From positions 1 through 11,407 of the forward strand of contig CANQLQ010000033.1 of assembly GCA_947624755.1 (NCBI GenBank): DNA of 11,407 bases. The letters are read 5' to 3'. Both the position numbers and the translations under genes were made by a program. The first letter of the stretch is position 1. Each line of letters starts with the position of its first letter. Under the pieces are notes generated by a model that saw only the letters and a program-made list of their open reading frames with translations, did not search any database and was not told the origin of the DNA. This document shows, one piece after another, positions 1 through 6,956 of this stretch. The stretch is from an uncultured Clostridia bacterium (GTDB taxonomy: Bacteria > Bacillota > Clostridia > Oscillospirales > Acutalibacteraceae).

Positions 1-642
1 TCCGTTACTTGTACCGCCATCTGAAGAACCACCTTTCACACTTCGTCCGCAATAGGCAATTTCAGTTACCGTCAAAGCCTGATATTCGCCTGCAAGACAA
101 ATATCAAACAACGGCTCGATGATAACCTTATCACCGTAAATCATGTTCGAAACTGTACCAACGCCGATTTTAGTCAGCACCTTGTTAATATTCCCCTCAT
201 ATGTCTGCCATGTTTCAACACCTGATGGATTCGGCAGTGTACTGACAAAACTCATTGAACTTTCTTTGTAGCAGTTGGTTGTGTTTTGAGATGTTGTAAG
301 TTTTGCATTCTTGTTTGCTATCAACTGTTTCTTGTTGTACTTGGCTGTAAACTTAGCCGACGAAGAATACGCATTATCGCCGTTACCCGTGTTTCTGAAT
401 ACATCAATGACCTTGTTGACTTTCATACTGCCTGATAAATTGACAACAGAAAAACGGTAGCCGACAACACAGTTTGAATCGTTTGTAGAGCGTATTACAT
501 AGCCTGTTGAGCTGCCGTTTACCGCATTGGTACTTCCGCCTGCCGAACTGCCGTCCCATGACAGAGCAGAAGCAGACAGAGAAAATACCGTCAACACCGT
601 TAAAATCGTCAGAAACACAGCTAATAACTTTTTGTATTTCAC
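1..642 (-). CDS. Secreted adhesin-like protein, 3' end cut by window edge
   Basis: An open frame of exactly 214 codons runs from a GTG at 640-642 off the left edge with no stop. The start is chosen because AAAGGAGG lies 8 bases upstream and the translation begins with a good signal peptide: MKYKKLLAVF, then a hydrophobic stretch to about residue 22, and a likely cleavage after SASA (residue 26). The mature part starts SWDGSSAGG and is rich in Ser, Gly, Asn and Thr, with regions such as VGYRFSVVN and VIDVFRNTG. The visible end is again Gly/Ser-rich (KGGSSDGGTSNG), which looks like a linker to further domains. I do not recognise the family firmly. Its place next to the Tad cluster suggests a surface or pilus-associated adhesin, which is inference. 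It lies 73 bp downstream of the toxin gene, behind a terminator. Confidence 0.8.
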   Translation of the reverse strand, partial: MKYKKLLAVFLTILTVLTVFSLSASALSWDGSSAGGSTNAVNGSSTGYVIRSTNDSNCVVGYRFSVVNLSGSMKVNKVIDVFRNTGNGDNAYSSSAKFTAKYNKKQLIANKNAKLTTSQNTTNCYKESSMSFVSTLPNPSGVETWQTYEGNINKVLTKIGVGTVSNMIYGDKVIIEPLFDICLAGEYQALTVTEIAYCGRSVKGGSSDGGTSNG

Positions 643-665
643 TAAAAATTCCTCCTTTTACAGAT

Positions 666-696
666 AAAAAAAGAACCCGACTTTACATCGAGTTCC
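666..696 (-). terminator. Rho-independent terminator after the toxin gene
   Basis: Read on the minus strand, GAACTCGA and TCGGGTTC (688-695 and 673-680) form an 8-bp stem with one G-T pair around a 7-base loop, followed directly by seven T. It ends the toxin-antitoxin transcript. Only about 24 bp separate it from the adhesin start, with no room for a promoter, so adhesin expression would need read-through. Confidence 0.75.
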
Positions 697-715
697 GAAA
701 AATAGTTTTTCATTT

Positions 716-1027
716 TTAAAGTTGTTCCTCTAAATCTCTTGAACCGTAAATCACACGAACAATATTTACAGTTTTACTGCTTTCATCAGGAATATAGAAC
801 ACAAGATAGTTTTTCACCGGCATTATGCGAAGATTTCTTGATTTCCACGGCTCTGTCTCATATATGCGATATCTGCCGGGCATTTCATCAAGTGAAAAAA
901 TGCTTTTTTGCAGAAGATCCAGCATATCCGAAGCTGTCTTTTTCTCACAAAGCGAAAAAGCAATGTACTCAAAAATTTCTTTTAAGTCATCAGCCGCTTT
1001 AGGTGATATTTCTATTTTGTAGCTCAT
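716..1027 (-). CDS. RelE/ParE-family toxin
   Basis: A 103-residue protein of the size and pattern of the RelE/ParE superfamily. The N-terminus MSYKIEISPKAADDLKEI gives a first beta strand and a helix with alternating charges. The middle has the typical PGRYR segment, and the C-terminus has the strand pair VKNYLVFYIPDE and VNIVRVIYGSRD. Members either cleave mRNA at the ribosome (RelE/YoeB) or poison gyrase (ParE); the sequence alone does not decide between them. The start overlaps the antitoxin stop by 4 bases (ATGA), and its ribosome binding site (AGGAAG) lies inside the antitoxin gene, so translation is coupled. A terminator follows. Confidence 0.85.
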   Translation of the reverse strand: MSYKIEISPKAADDLKEIFEYIAFSLCEKKTASDMLDLLQKSIFSLDEMPGRYRIYETEPWKSRNLRIMPVKNYLVFYIPDESSKTVNIVRVIYGSRDLEEQL

Positions 1028-1326
1028 ATTCCGTACTTCCTGTGCAGATCATCAAACACCTGCTTTACAGGAATCGCTCTGCCTGCCAAAATATCATCAT
1101 ATCCCTTTTGCAGCTCTGCGTCCAATTCTTCTTTCGTCATTTTGCTGACATCGAGCGGCATTTGCGGTAATTTCACCTCAAACGGCAAACCACGCTGAAA
1201 AATGATTTGCTTATAGAACATAGTGATAGCGTTTGACACCGGTATTCCCAATGATGTCAATATCATTTCCGCCTGTTCTTTTATGTCAGGTTCAATTCTC
1301 GCATATAAATTTGCTGTTTTAGCCAT
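1024..1326 (-). CDS. RelB/DinJ-family antitoxin
   Basis: A 100-residue protein. The N-terminal 45 residues (MAKTANLYARIEPDIKEQ, then AEMILTSLGIPVSNAITMFY) match the ribbon-helix-helix pattern of RelB/DinJ antitoxins: one beta strand for DNA binding and two helices for dimerisation. The C-terminal half is acidic and flexible (SKMTKEELDAELQKGYDDI) and is expected to wrap the toxin. AAAGGAG precedes the ATG by 8 bases. It is first in a two-gene operon with the toxin. RelB-type complexes normally repress their own promoter, and a clear promoter lies just upstream. The pair interrupts the pilus-associated gene series. Confidence 0.88.
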   Translation of the reverse strand: MAKTANLYARIEPDIKEQAEMILTSLGIPVSNAITMFYKQIIFQRGLPFEVKLPQMPLDVSKMTKEELDAELQKGYDDILAGRAIPVKQVFDDLHRKYGI

Positions 1327-1358
1327 AGCAATTCTCCTTTACTCTGTGCTATATATAT

Positions 1359-1387
1359 ATTATACACAAATGTAAGTACAATAGCAA
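1359..1387 (-). promoter_or_regulatory. Sigma-A-like promoter of the toxin-antitoxin operon
   Basis: On the minus strand a perfect TATAAT (1359-1364) lies 17 bases after TTGCTA (1382-1387, four of six matches to TTGACA). It sits about 35 bp before the antitoxin ATG. The alternating AT run just downstream (about 1350-1360) is self-complementary and could be part of an operator, but that is only a guess. Confidence 0.6.
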
Positions 1388-1409
1388 GGCAAATTTGAAG
1401 TTTTAAAAT

Positions 1410-2159
1410 TCAGTGTGAATGACAAGTTTTAGCTTTGACTTCTTTTCCACACCCCGGACATTTCGTATCAACAGTAAATCTCACGCAAGTACCTTTATCA
1501 CCGAGTCCGCTTTCTTTTCCGCAATGTTCACAATAGACAGACGGATCTTTCTTTTCCGAATACTTAGGGCATTTTGTGATGTCATAGCAGTTATTGCCCC
1601 ATTCGTCGATTGCATAAAAACTTCTGCAAGAATGTGAACCACAAATCGAACAACCTTTGCTTTCAAGTGAAGCGATGAAGGTATGCTCTTCCTTGGTTGC
1701 ACAGTGATGATTTTTACTGCCGCAGGAATATGCTTTCGGCTCTGTCACAGCAGACTTTGTTGTTTCCGGCTTTTTGGTCGTTGTTTCCGTTTTCTTGCCT
1801 GTTGTCGGCTCAGTTTTCTTCGTAGTTGCAGGCTGAGTCGGTTTCTTAGTTGTAGATTCCTGCTTTTTAGTAGTAGTTTGCTGTTTCTGAGTGGTTGAAG
1901 GCGGGGTGTACGGTTTTGCGGTTGTTTCAGCCTTCTTTGTCGTAGTTTCTTCCTCCATTTTTGTTGTTTCTTTTTCGATCTGTTTACCCGGTTCTTCAAT
2001 GGTTATCTGTTCTTTTGTTGTCTTTTCTTCGGCAGTCGCTTCTTCCGTTGTTGCCGTTGTTTCGGGGAGCGGTTTTTCTTTTTTTCCGCAGGCAGCAAAG
2101 ATTGTGACTACCGCTAAAATGCAAAGAGCAATGCAAATCATTTTTCTTGTGTGTTTCAT
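1410..2159 (-). CDS. Lipoprotein with Thr/Lys-rich stalk and Cys-rich C-terminal region
   Basis: A 249-residue protein. Residues 1-24 form a lipoprotein signal (basic MKHTRK, hydrophobic core, lipobox FAAC with Cys24), so it should be anchored to the outer face of the membrane. Residues 25-140 are low-complexity Thr, Lys, Glu and Pro with repeated TTKK and TTT blocks, a likely extended wall-spanning stalk. Residues 146-249 contain 13 Cys, including CGSKNHHC (146-153), CSIC (170-173), CEHC (210-213) and CPGC (234-237), and end in CHSH. Paired CxxC motifs suggest zinc-ribbon-like or disulphide-bonded folding. AGAGGT lies 8 bases before the ATG. It is the last gene of the tight series, 22 bp after the TadE/F-like gene. 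No function is recognised; surface display next to the pilus is inferred. Confidence 0.8.
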   Translation of the reverse strand: MKHTRKMICIALCILAVVTIFAACGKKEKPLPETTATTEEATAEEKTTKEQITIEEPGKQIEKETTKMEEETTTKKAETTAKPYTPPSTTQKQQTTTKKQESTTKKPTQPATTKKTEPTTGKKTETTTKKPETTKSAVTEPKAYSCGSKNHHCATKEEHTFIASLESKGCSICGSHSCRSFYAIDEWGNNCYDITKCPKYSEKKDPSVYCEHCGKESGLGDKGTCVRFTVDTKCPGCGKEVKAKTCHSH

Positions 2160-2181
2160 AAAATTTTACCTCTTTTCTTTT

Positions 2182-2673
2182 TTAATTTTTGCTTGTCAGC
2201 GCCGACGATATTTTCACGGGTACTTTTGCGGTTGTAACCGTCACCCCTGCAAATCTGATCGGCACATACATCGTGTAAGACGCATACAGCTCTAACTTTT
2301 CCGCTTCGATAAATCCAATCTCGGGAATCGTCATGCTGTACTTTTCACTGCCGTTTGTATCTGTACTATACAACTTTCCGTCATGTTCGTCCAATGTGCA
2401 AAATTGTTTAAGGAATGTGAGATATGCCGATTCATCAATACCCCTTGTTGCGTTTTTACCTTGCTTGATGTTGTTGAAAATGATGATGGAGTTGTTTGCA
2501 ACAAAGCTGTCAAAGACGATCTCGGAATTGGTTTTCTGTACTTTTACCGTCGTTATTACAGAAGCATAGGTAAAGACAACAGAAAAAACAGTGACGATTA
2601 TGAGAACCCAAACGCAGACGAGAACATAAATTTCACCTTTGGTATTTCTAATTTCTACTTTCTCATTTCTCAT
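2182..2673 (-). CDS. TadE/TadF-like pseudopilin
   Basis: A 163-residue protein with a single N-terminal hydrophobic helix (about residues 15-40, IYVLVCVWVLIIVTVFSVVF) after a short polar leader ending TKGE, and a mostly beta-like extracytoplasmic remainder. This is the layout of TadE/TadF minor pilins, which in Tad systems act in pilus initiation. The Gly13-Glu14 before the helix is the plausible prepilin-peptidase site. The start is supported by GGAAGGGG 8 bases upstream, inside the previous gene's end, and only 5 bp separate the two genes. Oddity: the first ten residues (MRNEKVEIRN) are encoded by a copy of the repeat that flanks the S23 gene. Family assignment rests on topology and context rather than on a strong motif. 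Confidence 0.65.
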   Translation of the reverse strand: MRNEKVEIRNTKGEIYVLVCVWVLIIVTVFSVVFTYASVITTVKVQKTNSEIVFDSFVANNSIIIFNNIKQGKNATRGIDESAYLTFLKQFCTLDEHDGKLYSTDTNGSEKYSMTIPEIGFIEAEKLELYASYTMYVPIRFAGVTVTTAKVPVKISSALTSKN

Positions 2674-2674
2674 T
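2644..2674 (-). repeat. Third copy of the S23-flanking repeat, inside a coding start
   Basis: This 31-base stretch matches the repeat upstream of the S23 gene (8148-8178, same strand) at 26 of 31 positions, counted by eye. It consists of units of the form GAGAAAT and TAGAAAT. Here it contains the ATG and codons 2-10 of the TadE/F-like gene. Confidence 0.7.
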
Positions 2675-2678
2675 AAAT

Positions 2679-3089
2679 TTACCCCTTCCAGTAATGTTCC
2701 GAAATACCGCTTCTTGTGCTTGTACAGGTCACGGGGATATTTACTACTCCCACACCGACCAATTTTGTATGCACGGAAACGGTCACTTTCATTGTATTAC
2801 CAAGCTGTACTCTCTTGTATGAGGCATTGTAGAAGCTGTCAGCTGAAATATCTACATCAAAGTCAAAAAGCTGGTTTCGAAGCTGATCTGCTCTCTGATT
2901 AAATTCATCGCCGAAACAGCCGTTGTATGTTGCAACCTCAATAAGCTGCTCCGATATTTCATCAAGGTCTTGTTTGAGTGTAAGGAAAGAGTAAACATTA
3001 AGTGTAAGCACTAATACAGAAAGCAAAGCAATTATACCGACGCATATATCGATATATCCCTCTCCCTTTTTTGATAACAATTTCTTCAT
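2679..3089 (-). CDS. DUF4320-like / TadE-like pseudopilin
   Basis: A 136-residue protein. The leader MKKLLSKKGEGYIDIC precedes a hydrophobic helix (about residues 15-36), followed by a polar helix (QDLDEISEQLIEVATYNG) and a beta-rich tail with VTVSVHTKLVGVGVVNIPVT. This resembles the DUF4320 family found in clostridial Tad and conjugative clusters and the wider TadE minor-pilin group; the DUF number is from memory. KKGEG just before the helix is the likely processing region for the A24 peptidase encoded about 5 kb upstream. GGAGG lies 9 bases before the ATG. It sits 15 bp after tadC and 5 bp before the next pseudopilin, so the two were probably made together as minor pilins. Confidence 0.7.
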   Translation of the reverse strand: MKKLLSKKGEGYIDICVGIIALLSVLVLTLNVYSFLTLKQDLDEISEQLIEVATYNGCFGDEFNQRADQLRNQLFDFDVDISADSFYNASYKRVQLGNTMKVTVSVHTKLVGVGVVNIPVTCTSTRSGISEHYWKG

Positions 3090-3104
3090 TTCATTACACC
3101 TCCA

Positions 3105-3980
3105 TTACCCGAACAGTACGCCGACGGAACTCATAATCTGAGTGATGATGACTACAACATAAATGAGCATAAAACATACAAGCAGACACATGGAAAGCCG
3201 CTTGACCTTCTTCGGTATCTTCTGTGCTTCAAGTCGAAGTCGTTGTCTTTGAATGTCGGAAAACTTCATAGCAAGACTCGACCAGTACACAGGCGCAGTA
3301 TCACCGTGAATTAGAGTGATAAATCCACGGCATACATCGCTCATCATAGGCGAACCGACTCTTGCTTCAAGTCGTGTAACAGCCGCTTCTTCATTGCCTG
3401 AACGCATATCGGCTATCGTTATAGCGAGTTCGTGTTGTAATTCCTTGTTTGCGTGAGGATAAAAGTCCTGAAGCATATCTACAATATTGCGACTGCGGAT
3501 AAGGGTTTTCTGTATCGTGCCTACAAGTCTCGGCAAATCATTTTCTATCTTTGCTCGCTTTACCTTGATTCTGTTGCTTACGCTCTTTGCATTTATCCTG
3601 TACAAAACAAAGGCAAGAACAAGGATTATCGGTGCAAGAATCGGGAAGATAAACAGCATCGGTATAGCAAACACAGCAACAAGAAGCGATTTGACAATCG
3701 CATTTGCCTTGTACATTTCGGGTGATATATCCATCTGCGCAGTTCTCAGATCTGCTTCAAGCTCTTGCCTTTTGAACTCATTCATCGGCAGATGCTTTGC
3801 AATCGTCGATGCGAGATTTCCGAGCCAGACATCAAGGCTGCTTGTCTTTTCACTCTGTGCTTTTGAAAGGTTGTTGACCGCTTTTGATGTGCGGACATAG
3901 GGCAGCTTAAACATATCCGCAAGAATAAAGTACACGGCTGCGGAGCAAAGAACACCGACCGTAAGTCTGAATACAATCAT
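3105..3980 (-). CDS. tadC: TadC-like inner-membrane platform protein (T2SSF domain)
   Basis: A 291-residue membrane protein. It has an N-terminal membrane segment (about residues 3-21), a basic and acidic cytoplasmic stretch, a central hydrophobic pair (about 95-130), a helical cytoplasmic domain of the T2SSF type with an IADMRSGNEEAAVTRLEARV segment, and a C-terminal membrane helix. TadC pairs with TadB as the membrane platform that couples the CpaF ATPase to pilin polymerisation. The ATG at 3978-3980 is preferred because AAGGAGG lies 7 bases upstream. A GTG two codons earlier is nearly inside that site. It follows tadB by 12 bp and precedes the DUF4320-like gene by 15 bp. Confidence 0.85.
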   Translation of the reverse strand: MIVFRLTVGVLCSAAVYFILADMFKLPYVRTSKAVNNLSKAQSEKTSSLDVWLGNLASTIAKHLPMNEFKRQELEADLRTAQMDISPEMYKANAIVKSLLVAVFAIPMLFIFPILAPIILVLAFVLYRINAKSVSNRIKVKRAKIENDLPRLVGTIQKTLIRSRNIVDMLQDFYPHANKELQHELAITIADMRSGNEEAAVTRLEARVGSPMMSDVCRGFITLIHGDTAPVYWSSLAMKFSDIQRQRLRLEAQKIPKKVKRLSMCLLVCFMLIYVVVIITQIMSSVGVLFG

Positions 3981-3992
3981 ATCCACCCCTCC

Positions 3993-4913
3993 TTAACCTT
4001 TGTACTCGACGGGTTTGGTGAACTTAAGCATAAAGAGATATGTCACAAGTATCACAGCGCCGCAAATGCCGAGCGTAATTTTACCCGGTGTTTCAAAGAG
4101 CAAAGTGTGAAACCAATCTTTGTTCAGCACATACAAAATCGGAATATTACCAACCACAAGACCAACCATTGTGTAATATTCCATTCGCACCGAAGCCATC
4201 ATAGAGGAAAGCTCGCTGTTTACAATCCTGACATCGGTTAGTTTGCCTATTATCGGCTGCAAAGTATCTTTGAGAGTATTATCCTCCTGACATTGTAAGA
4301 GTGCATCACACCATTCCTTGAAAATCTCATCATCAACTTTCTTTTTCAGATTCTTTAGCGCCTGTTTGGTGTTTGAAATGAGTGTTGCATCACTGATAAA
4401 TGCCGAGAAATGTTCACGAAGCGGCGGTTTAATGTATGCAAGATTTTCTTTAACAGCGGCGATAATATCATCACTTCTCATATATGAAGTTGAGATAATT
4501 GAAAGCGTTGTTTCAAGCTCATCTTTAACATGCTTTTCGTATGCGTCCATACTGTTTCTGACATACACAAAGGGGATAATAGCAAAAGCGGCAGCAAAAA
4601 CGGGAACAAGAAAAACATTGTTAATGAGTACAGCTGCAACAGCGCCGCCTGCGAAAAGACAAAGACTCGAACAGATGATAAAGCCGAACTTTCCGCCTTT
4701 GCCCATAGCAGTAAGTGCGTCTTTCATATATGTGAGCCTTTGACCGAGACTCTTTTTCTTTTTACCGGTTCTTAAAGAATGAATCCGATCTCTTATGCTT
4801 TCTCTTTTTGATAGAAGTTTAATAATGTCATTTGTTATCTGTTCGGGAGTTAAGTTCAAAAAACAGACTATGGCAACGACTAAAAACAAGGAAGTTATTA
4901 AGCTAAATATCAC
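3993..4913 (-). CDS. tadB: TadB-like inner-membrane platform protein (T2SSF domain)
   Basis: A 306-residue protein with an N-terminal membrane segment (residues 2-19), a basic loop (about 35-58, GKKKKS), two central membrane segments (about 76-118), a large cytoplasmic helical T2SSF domain (about 125-245) and two C-terminal hydrophobic segments (about 246-263 and 279-296). This is the standard TadB architecture and size. The start is a GTG at 4911-4913 with AAAGGGG 9 bases upstream, and it overlaps the end of the CpaF gene by 11 bases, so translation is coupled to the motor ATPase. Together with TadC it should form the platform of the pilus machine. Confidence 0.85.
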   Translation of the reverse strand: MIFSLITSLFLVVAIVCFLNLTPEQITNDIIKLLSKRESIRDRIHSLRTGKKKKSLGQRLTYMKDALTAMGKGGKFGFIICSSLCLFAGGAVAAVLINNVFLVPVFAAAFAIIPFVYVRNSMDAYEKHVKDELETTLSIISTSYMRSDDIIAAVKENLAYIKPPLREHFSAFISDATLISNTKQALKNLKKKVDDEIFKEWCDALLQCQEDNTLKDTLQPIIGKLTDVRIVNSELSSMMASVRMEYYTMVGLVVGNIPILYVLNKDWFHTLLFETPGKITLGICGAVILVTYLFMLKFTKPVEYKG

Positions 4914-6216
4914 TGTAATCAGCCCCTTTCTCTAAAAATTTGGCAAGCTCATTTTGAGGTACGCCAAACTGCAACAGCTTTCTTTGCATTACTTCAGACA
5001 TGATTTCCGGCTGTTCAAAGTATCCTTCGGTAACAAACTTTCCTTTAACAATTTCGTTTCGTGTGATGTGGTAACGAAAAAGAGTGTGATATTTTCTTTC
5101 ACCATCGGGCAGAATCTCACACTCTGATATATCCATAATTTTTCTTTCATTGTTTTCAAGCTTATGTGTGTATACAACTATCGGAAATGCCTGCCCTGCC
5201 TGCATAAGCGAAGTTTTGAAGTCAATGGGAAACCGCTTTTGACAAAGCAGAGCTATTCTCATATGCGCAGAATCAGCGGCAAATGCGTGAACGGTCGAAA
5301 CAACGGTATGCCCTGTAAGGCTCGCTTCAACAGCAGAATAGCACTCGACATCTCGCATCTCACCGACACAGACAATATCGGGATTAAAACGCAGTGAGGC
5401 TACTACTAAGTCCTCTTGTGTAATGTCATACGCTTCATTGTCAGACGGTCTTGAAAGCGTATGCACAACATTGTTTATGGTTTTACTGCCCTTTTTCCTG
5501 ACAAGCGACAATTCTCTTGAACCGCTTTCAATGGTAAACACTCGTTTGTTGTCGGGTATGGTACTTAAAAGTGCATTGAGCAAGGTTGTTTTACCGCTTG
5601 ATGTTGCACCTGCCACAACTGTTGAAACACCGTAACGCATACACATACAAAGAAAATCTATCATCTTCTGTGTTGCGTTACCGCTTTTGACGATCTGTTC
5701 TTTATTAACTCTTGACGGATGCAACAATCTTATTGAAACGGATACACCGACATTTTCATCAACGATGGGTGATTTCAGAGCCGTGATTCGCGTGTTGTTC
5801 GGCAAGTGTCCCTGTGACATAGGCGAAGCGTTATCAATTATCATGCCCGAATGATGGAGTAAACGCTTAACAATATCAATAGCATGAGATGGAGAGAAAA
5901 AATGCTCTTTCAGCTTGACGATTTTACCGTTTGTATATGATACCGCTATATCGTCCCAAGCGTTGATATTGATTTCTTCAATGTTATCTTTGCCGAGAAA
6001 CGGAGTTAAGATTGAATACTCAGCCATTTCAGAAAACAGCTTTTGAATCAGCTTTTCATTTGAAATGTCATCAACCTCATACTCGTTATCTCTGATAAAC
6101 TTCTCAATATATGAACTGAGCTGGCTTTGATCTCCCGTAAGCGCTGCCGAGTATCTTGATGAAATATATTGCTGAACTAGGCCAAGCAGATCCACAAAAT
6201 CTATTGTTCTTTTCAT
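4903..6216 (-). CDS. tadA: CpaF/TadA-family secretion ATPase
   Basis: A 437-residue VirB11/GspE-superfamily ATPase that would power assembly of the Tad pilus at the cytoplasmic face. An N-terminal domain (about 1-110) precedes the ATPase core. Walker A is GATSSGKT (203-210), Walker B is IVCVGEMRD (281-289) and the His box is TGHTVVSTVHA (301-311). IDNASPMSQGHLPNNTRI (127-144) matches the conserved substrate-side segment of CpaF. The usual acidic box after strand 2 reads TIESGSREL (228-236), with Ser231 where many relatives have Asp. The length is typical. A G-rich site (GAGGGGG) lies about 10 bases before the ATG, with 14 bp to the upstream CpaE-like gene. Confidence 0.95.
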   Translation of the reverse strand: MKRTIDFVDLLGLVQQYISSRYSAALTGDQSQLSSYIEKFIRDNEYEVDDISNEKLIQKLFSEMAEYSILTPFLGKDNIEEININAWDDIAVSYTNGKIVKLKEHFFSPSHAIDIVKRLLHHSGMIIDNASPMSQGHLPNNTRITALKSPIVDENVGVSVSIRLLHPSRVNKEQIVKSGNATQKMIDFLCMCMRYGVSTVVAGATSSGKTTLLNALLSTIPDNKRVFTIESGSRELSLVRKKGSKTINNVVHTLSRPSDNEAYDITQEDLVVASLRFNPDIVCVGEMRDVECYSAVEASLTGHTVVSTVHAFAADSAHMRIALLCQKRFPIDFKTSLMQAGQAFPIVVYTHKLENNERKIMDISECEILPDGERKYHTLFRYHITRNEIVKGKFVTEGYFEQPEIMSEVMQRKLLQFGVPQNELAKFLEKGADYSDI

Positions 6217-6230
6217 TCAGGGCAACCCCC

Positions 6231-6956
6231 TCATATGATTTTGCTCAAAAGATTTTGGATTTTCTTTGTGTATGCTTTGTCATTCAGTCTTTCATACATT
6301 CTGCCATCAAGCATTTGCTGTTTTAATGCCCTTGAATACGGTAAAAGAGCCGCTATTGTATGAAGTTTTGTGCAGACTTCCTCTGTCGGCAAATGCAGCT
6401 CTCTTTCCGTAACATTTACAACATTAAACAGGTTTTCACCCTCTGTTCTGTCACTGTTCTTATTCGAGGAATACCATGACATTCCTTTAAGGTCGGGAGT
6501 AATAATCCTGACGGCAACATCTGCCACAGCTAAAGCTTTTTTGGATATCTCATCGTCTTTCTCATTTGTACAGTCAACAAAAATATATCCTGCTTCATCA
6601 GTAAGTGCAGAAAAAAGAGCGTTGATTTTTTCAGGTGTTGGAGTCGGAAAACTGTATCTGTTTTCGCCCGCTTTAAAACCAAGTGCAAAAAAGTCTTTCA
6701 TATTCTTTGCTGTAACGGCATTTTTGAGAAGAGATTCATTTGTTATTGTGGTATTATCGAAAATCTCACTCAATGACACAACCTCATCGGGTGCGTAATT
6801 GGGAAACAAAAGAGCGATACTCGGCGCTGTCATATCAGGTAAAAGAAAAGCGATAACTTCATCCTTTGTTTGCATATATGTTTCCGTAGCGGATTTCAGA
6901 GCAATACTTGTTTTTCCGCTTCCGGGCGAGCCGTAAAACGCTATGAGCTTAGGCAT
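6231..6956 (-). CDS. CpaE/TadZ-like P-loop ATPase
   Basis: A 241-residue P-loop protein starting directly with a strand and Walker A (MPKLIAFYGSPGSGKTSIAL; G9 to T16). A hydrophobic strand ending in Asp (GYIFVDCTNE) is the candidate Walker B, and ADVAVRIITPD resembles the later strand of MinD/ParA-like proteins. In Tad systems CpaE/TadZ localises the machine at the membrane or pole. Position between cpaB and cpaF fits that role. Oddities: Walker A is the classical form and lacks the signature second Lys of deviant Walker A ATPases, and there is no N-terminal receiver-like domain as in CpaE of Caulobacter. AGGAGG lies 9 bases before the ATG, inside the end of cpaB. Confidence 0.7.
   Translation of the reverse strand: MPKLIAFYGSPGSGKTSIALKSATETYMQTKDEVIAFLLPDMTAPSIALLFPNYAPDEVVSLSEIFDNTTITNESLLKNAVTAKNMKDFFALGFKAGENRYSFPTPTPEKINALFSALTDEAGYIFVDCTNEKDDEISKKALAVADVAVRIITPDLKGMSWYSSNKNSDRTEGENLFNVVNVTERELHLPTEEVCTKLHTIAALLPYSRALKQQMLDGRMYERLNDKAYTKKIQNLLSKII

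Noticed and set aside
507..719. Plus-strand open frame of 70 codons opposite the adhesin start
   Set aside because: It lies antisense to a well-supported signal peptide and ribosome binding site and has no start signal of its own.
1683..2295. Several long open frames antisense to or out of frame with the lipoprotein gene
   Set aside because: They are shadows of the low-complexity Thr/Lys stalk and give Arg/Ser/Val-rich nonsense without ribosome binding sites.
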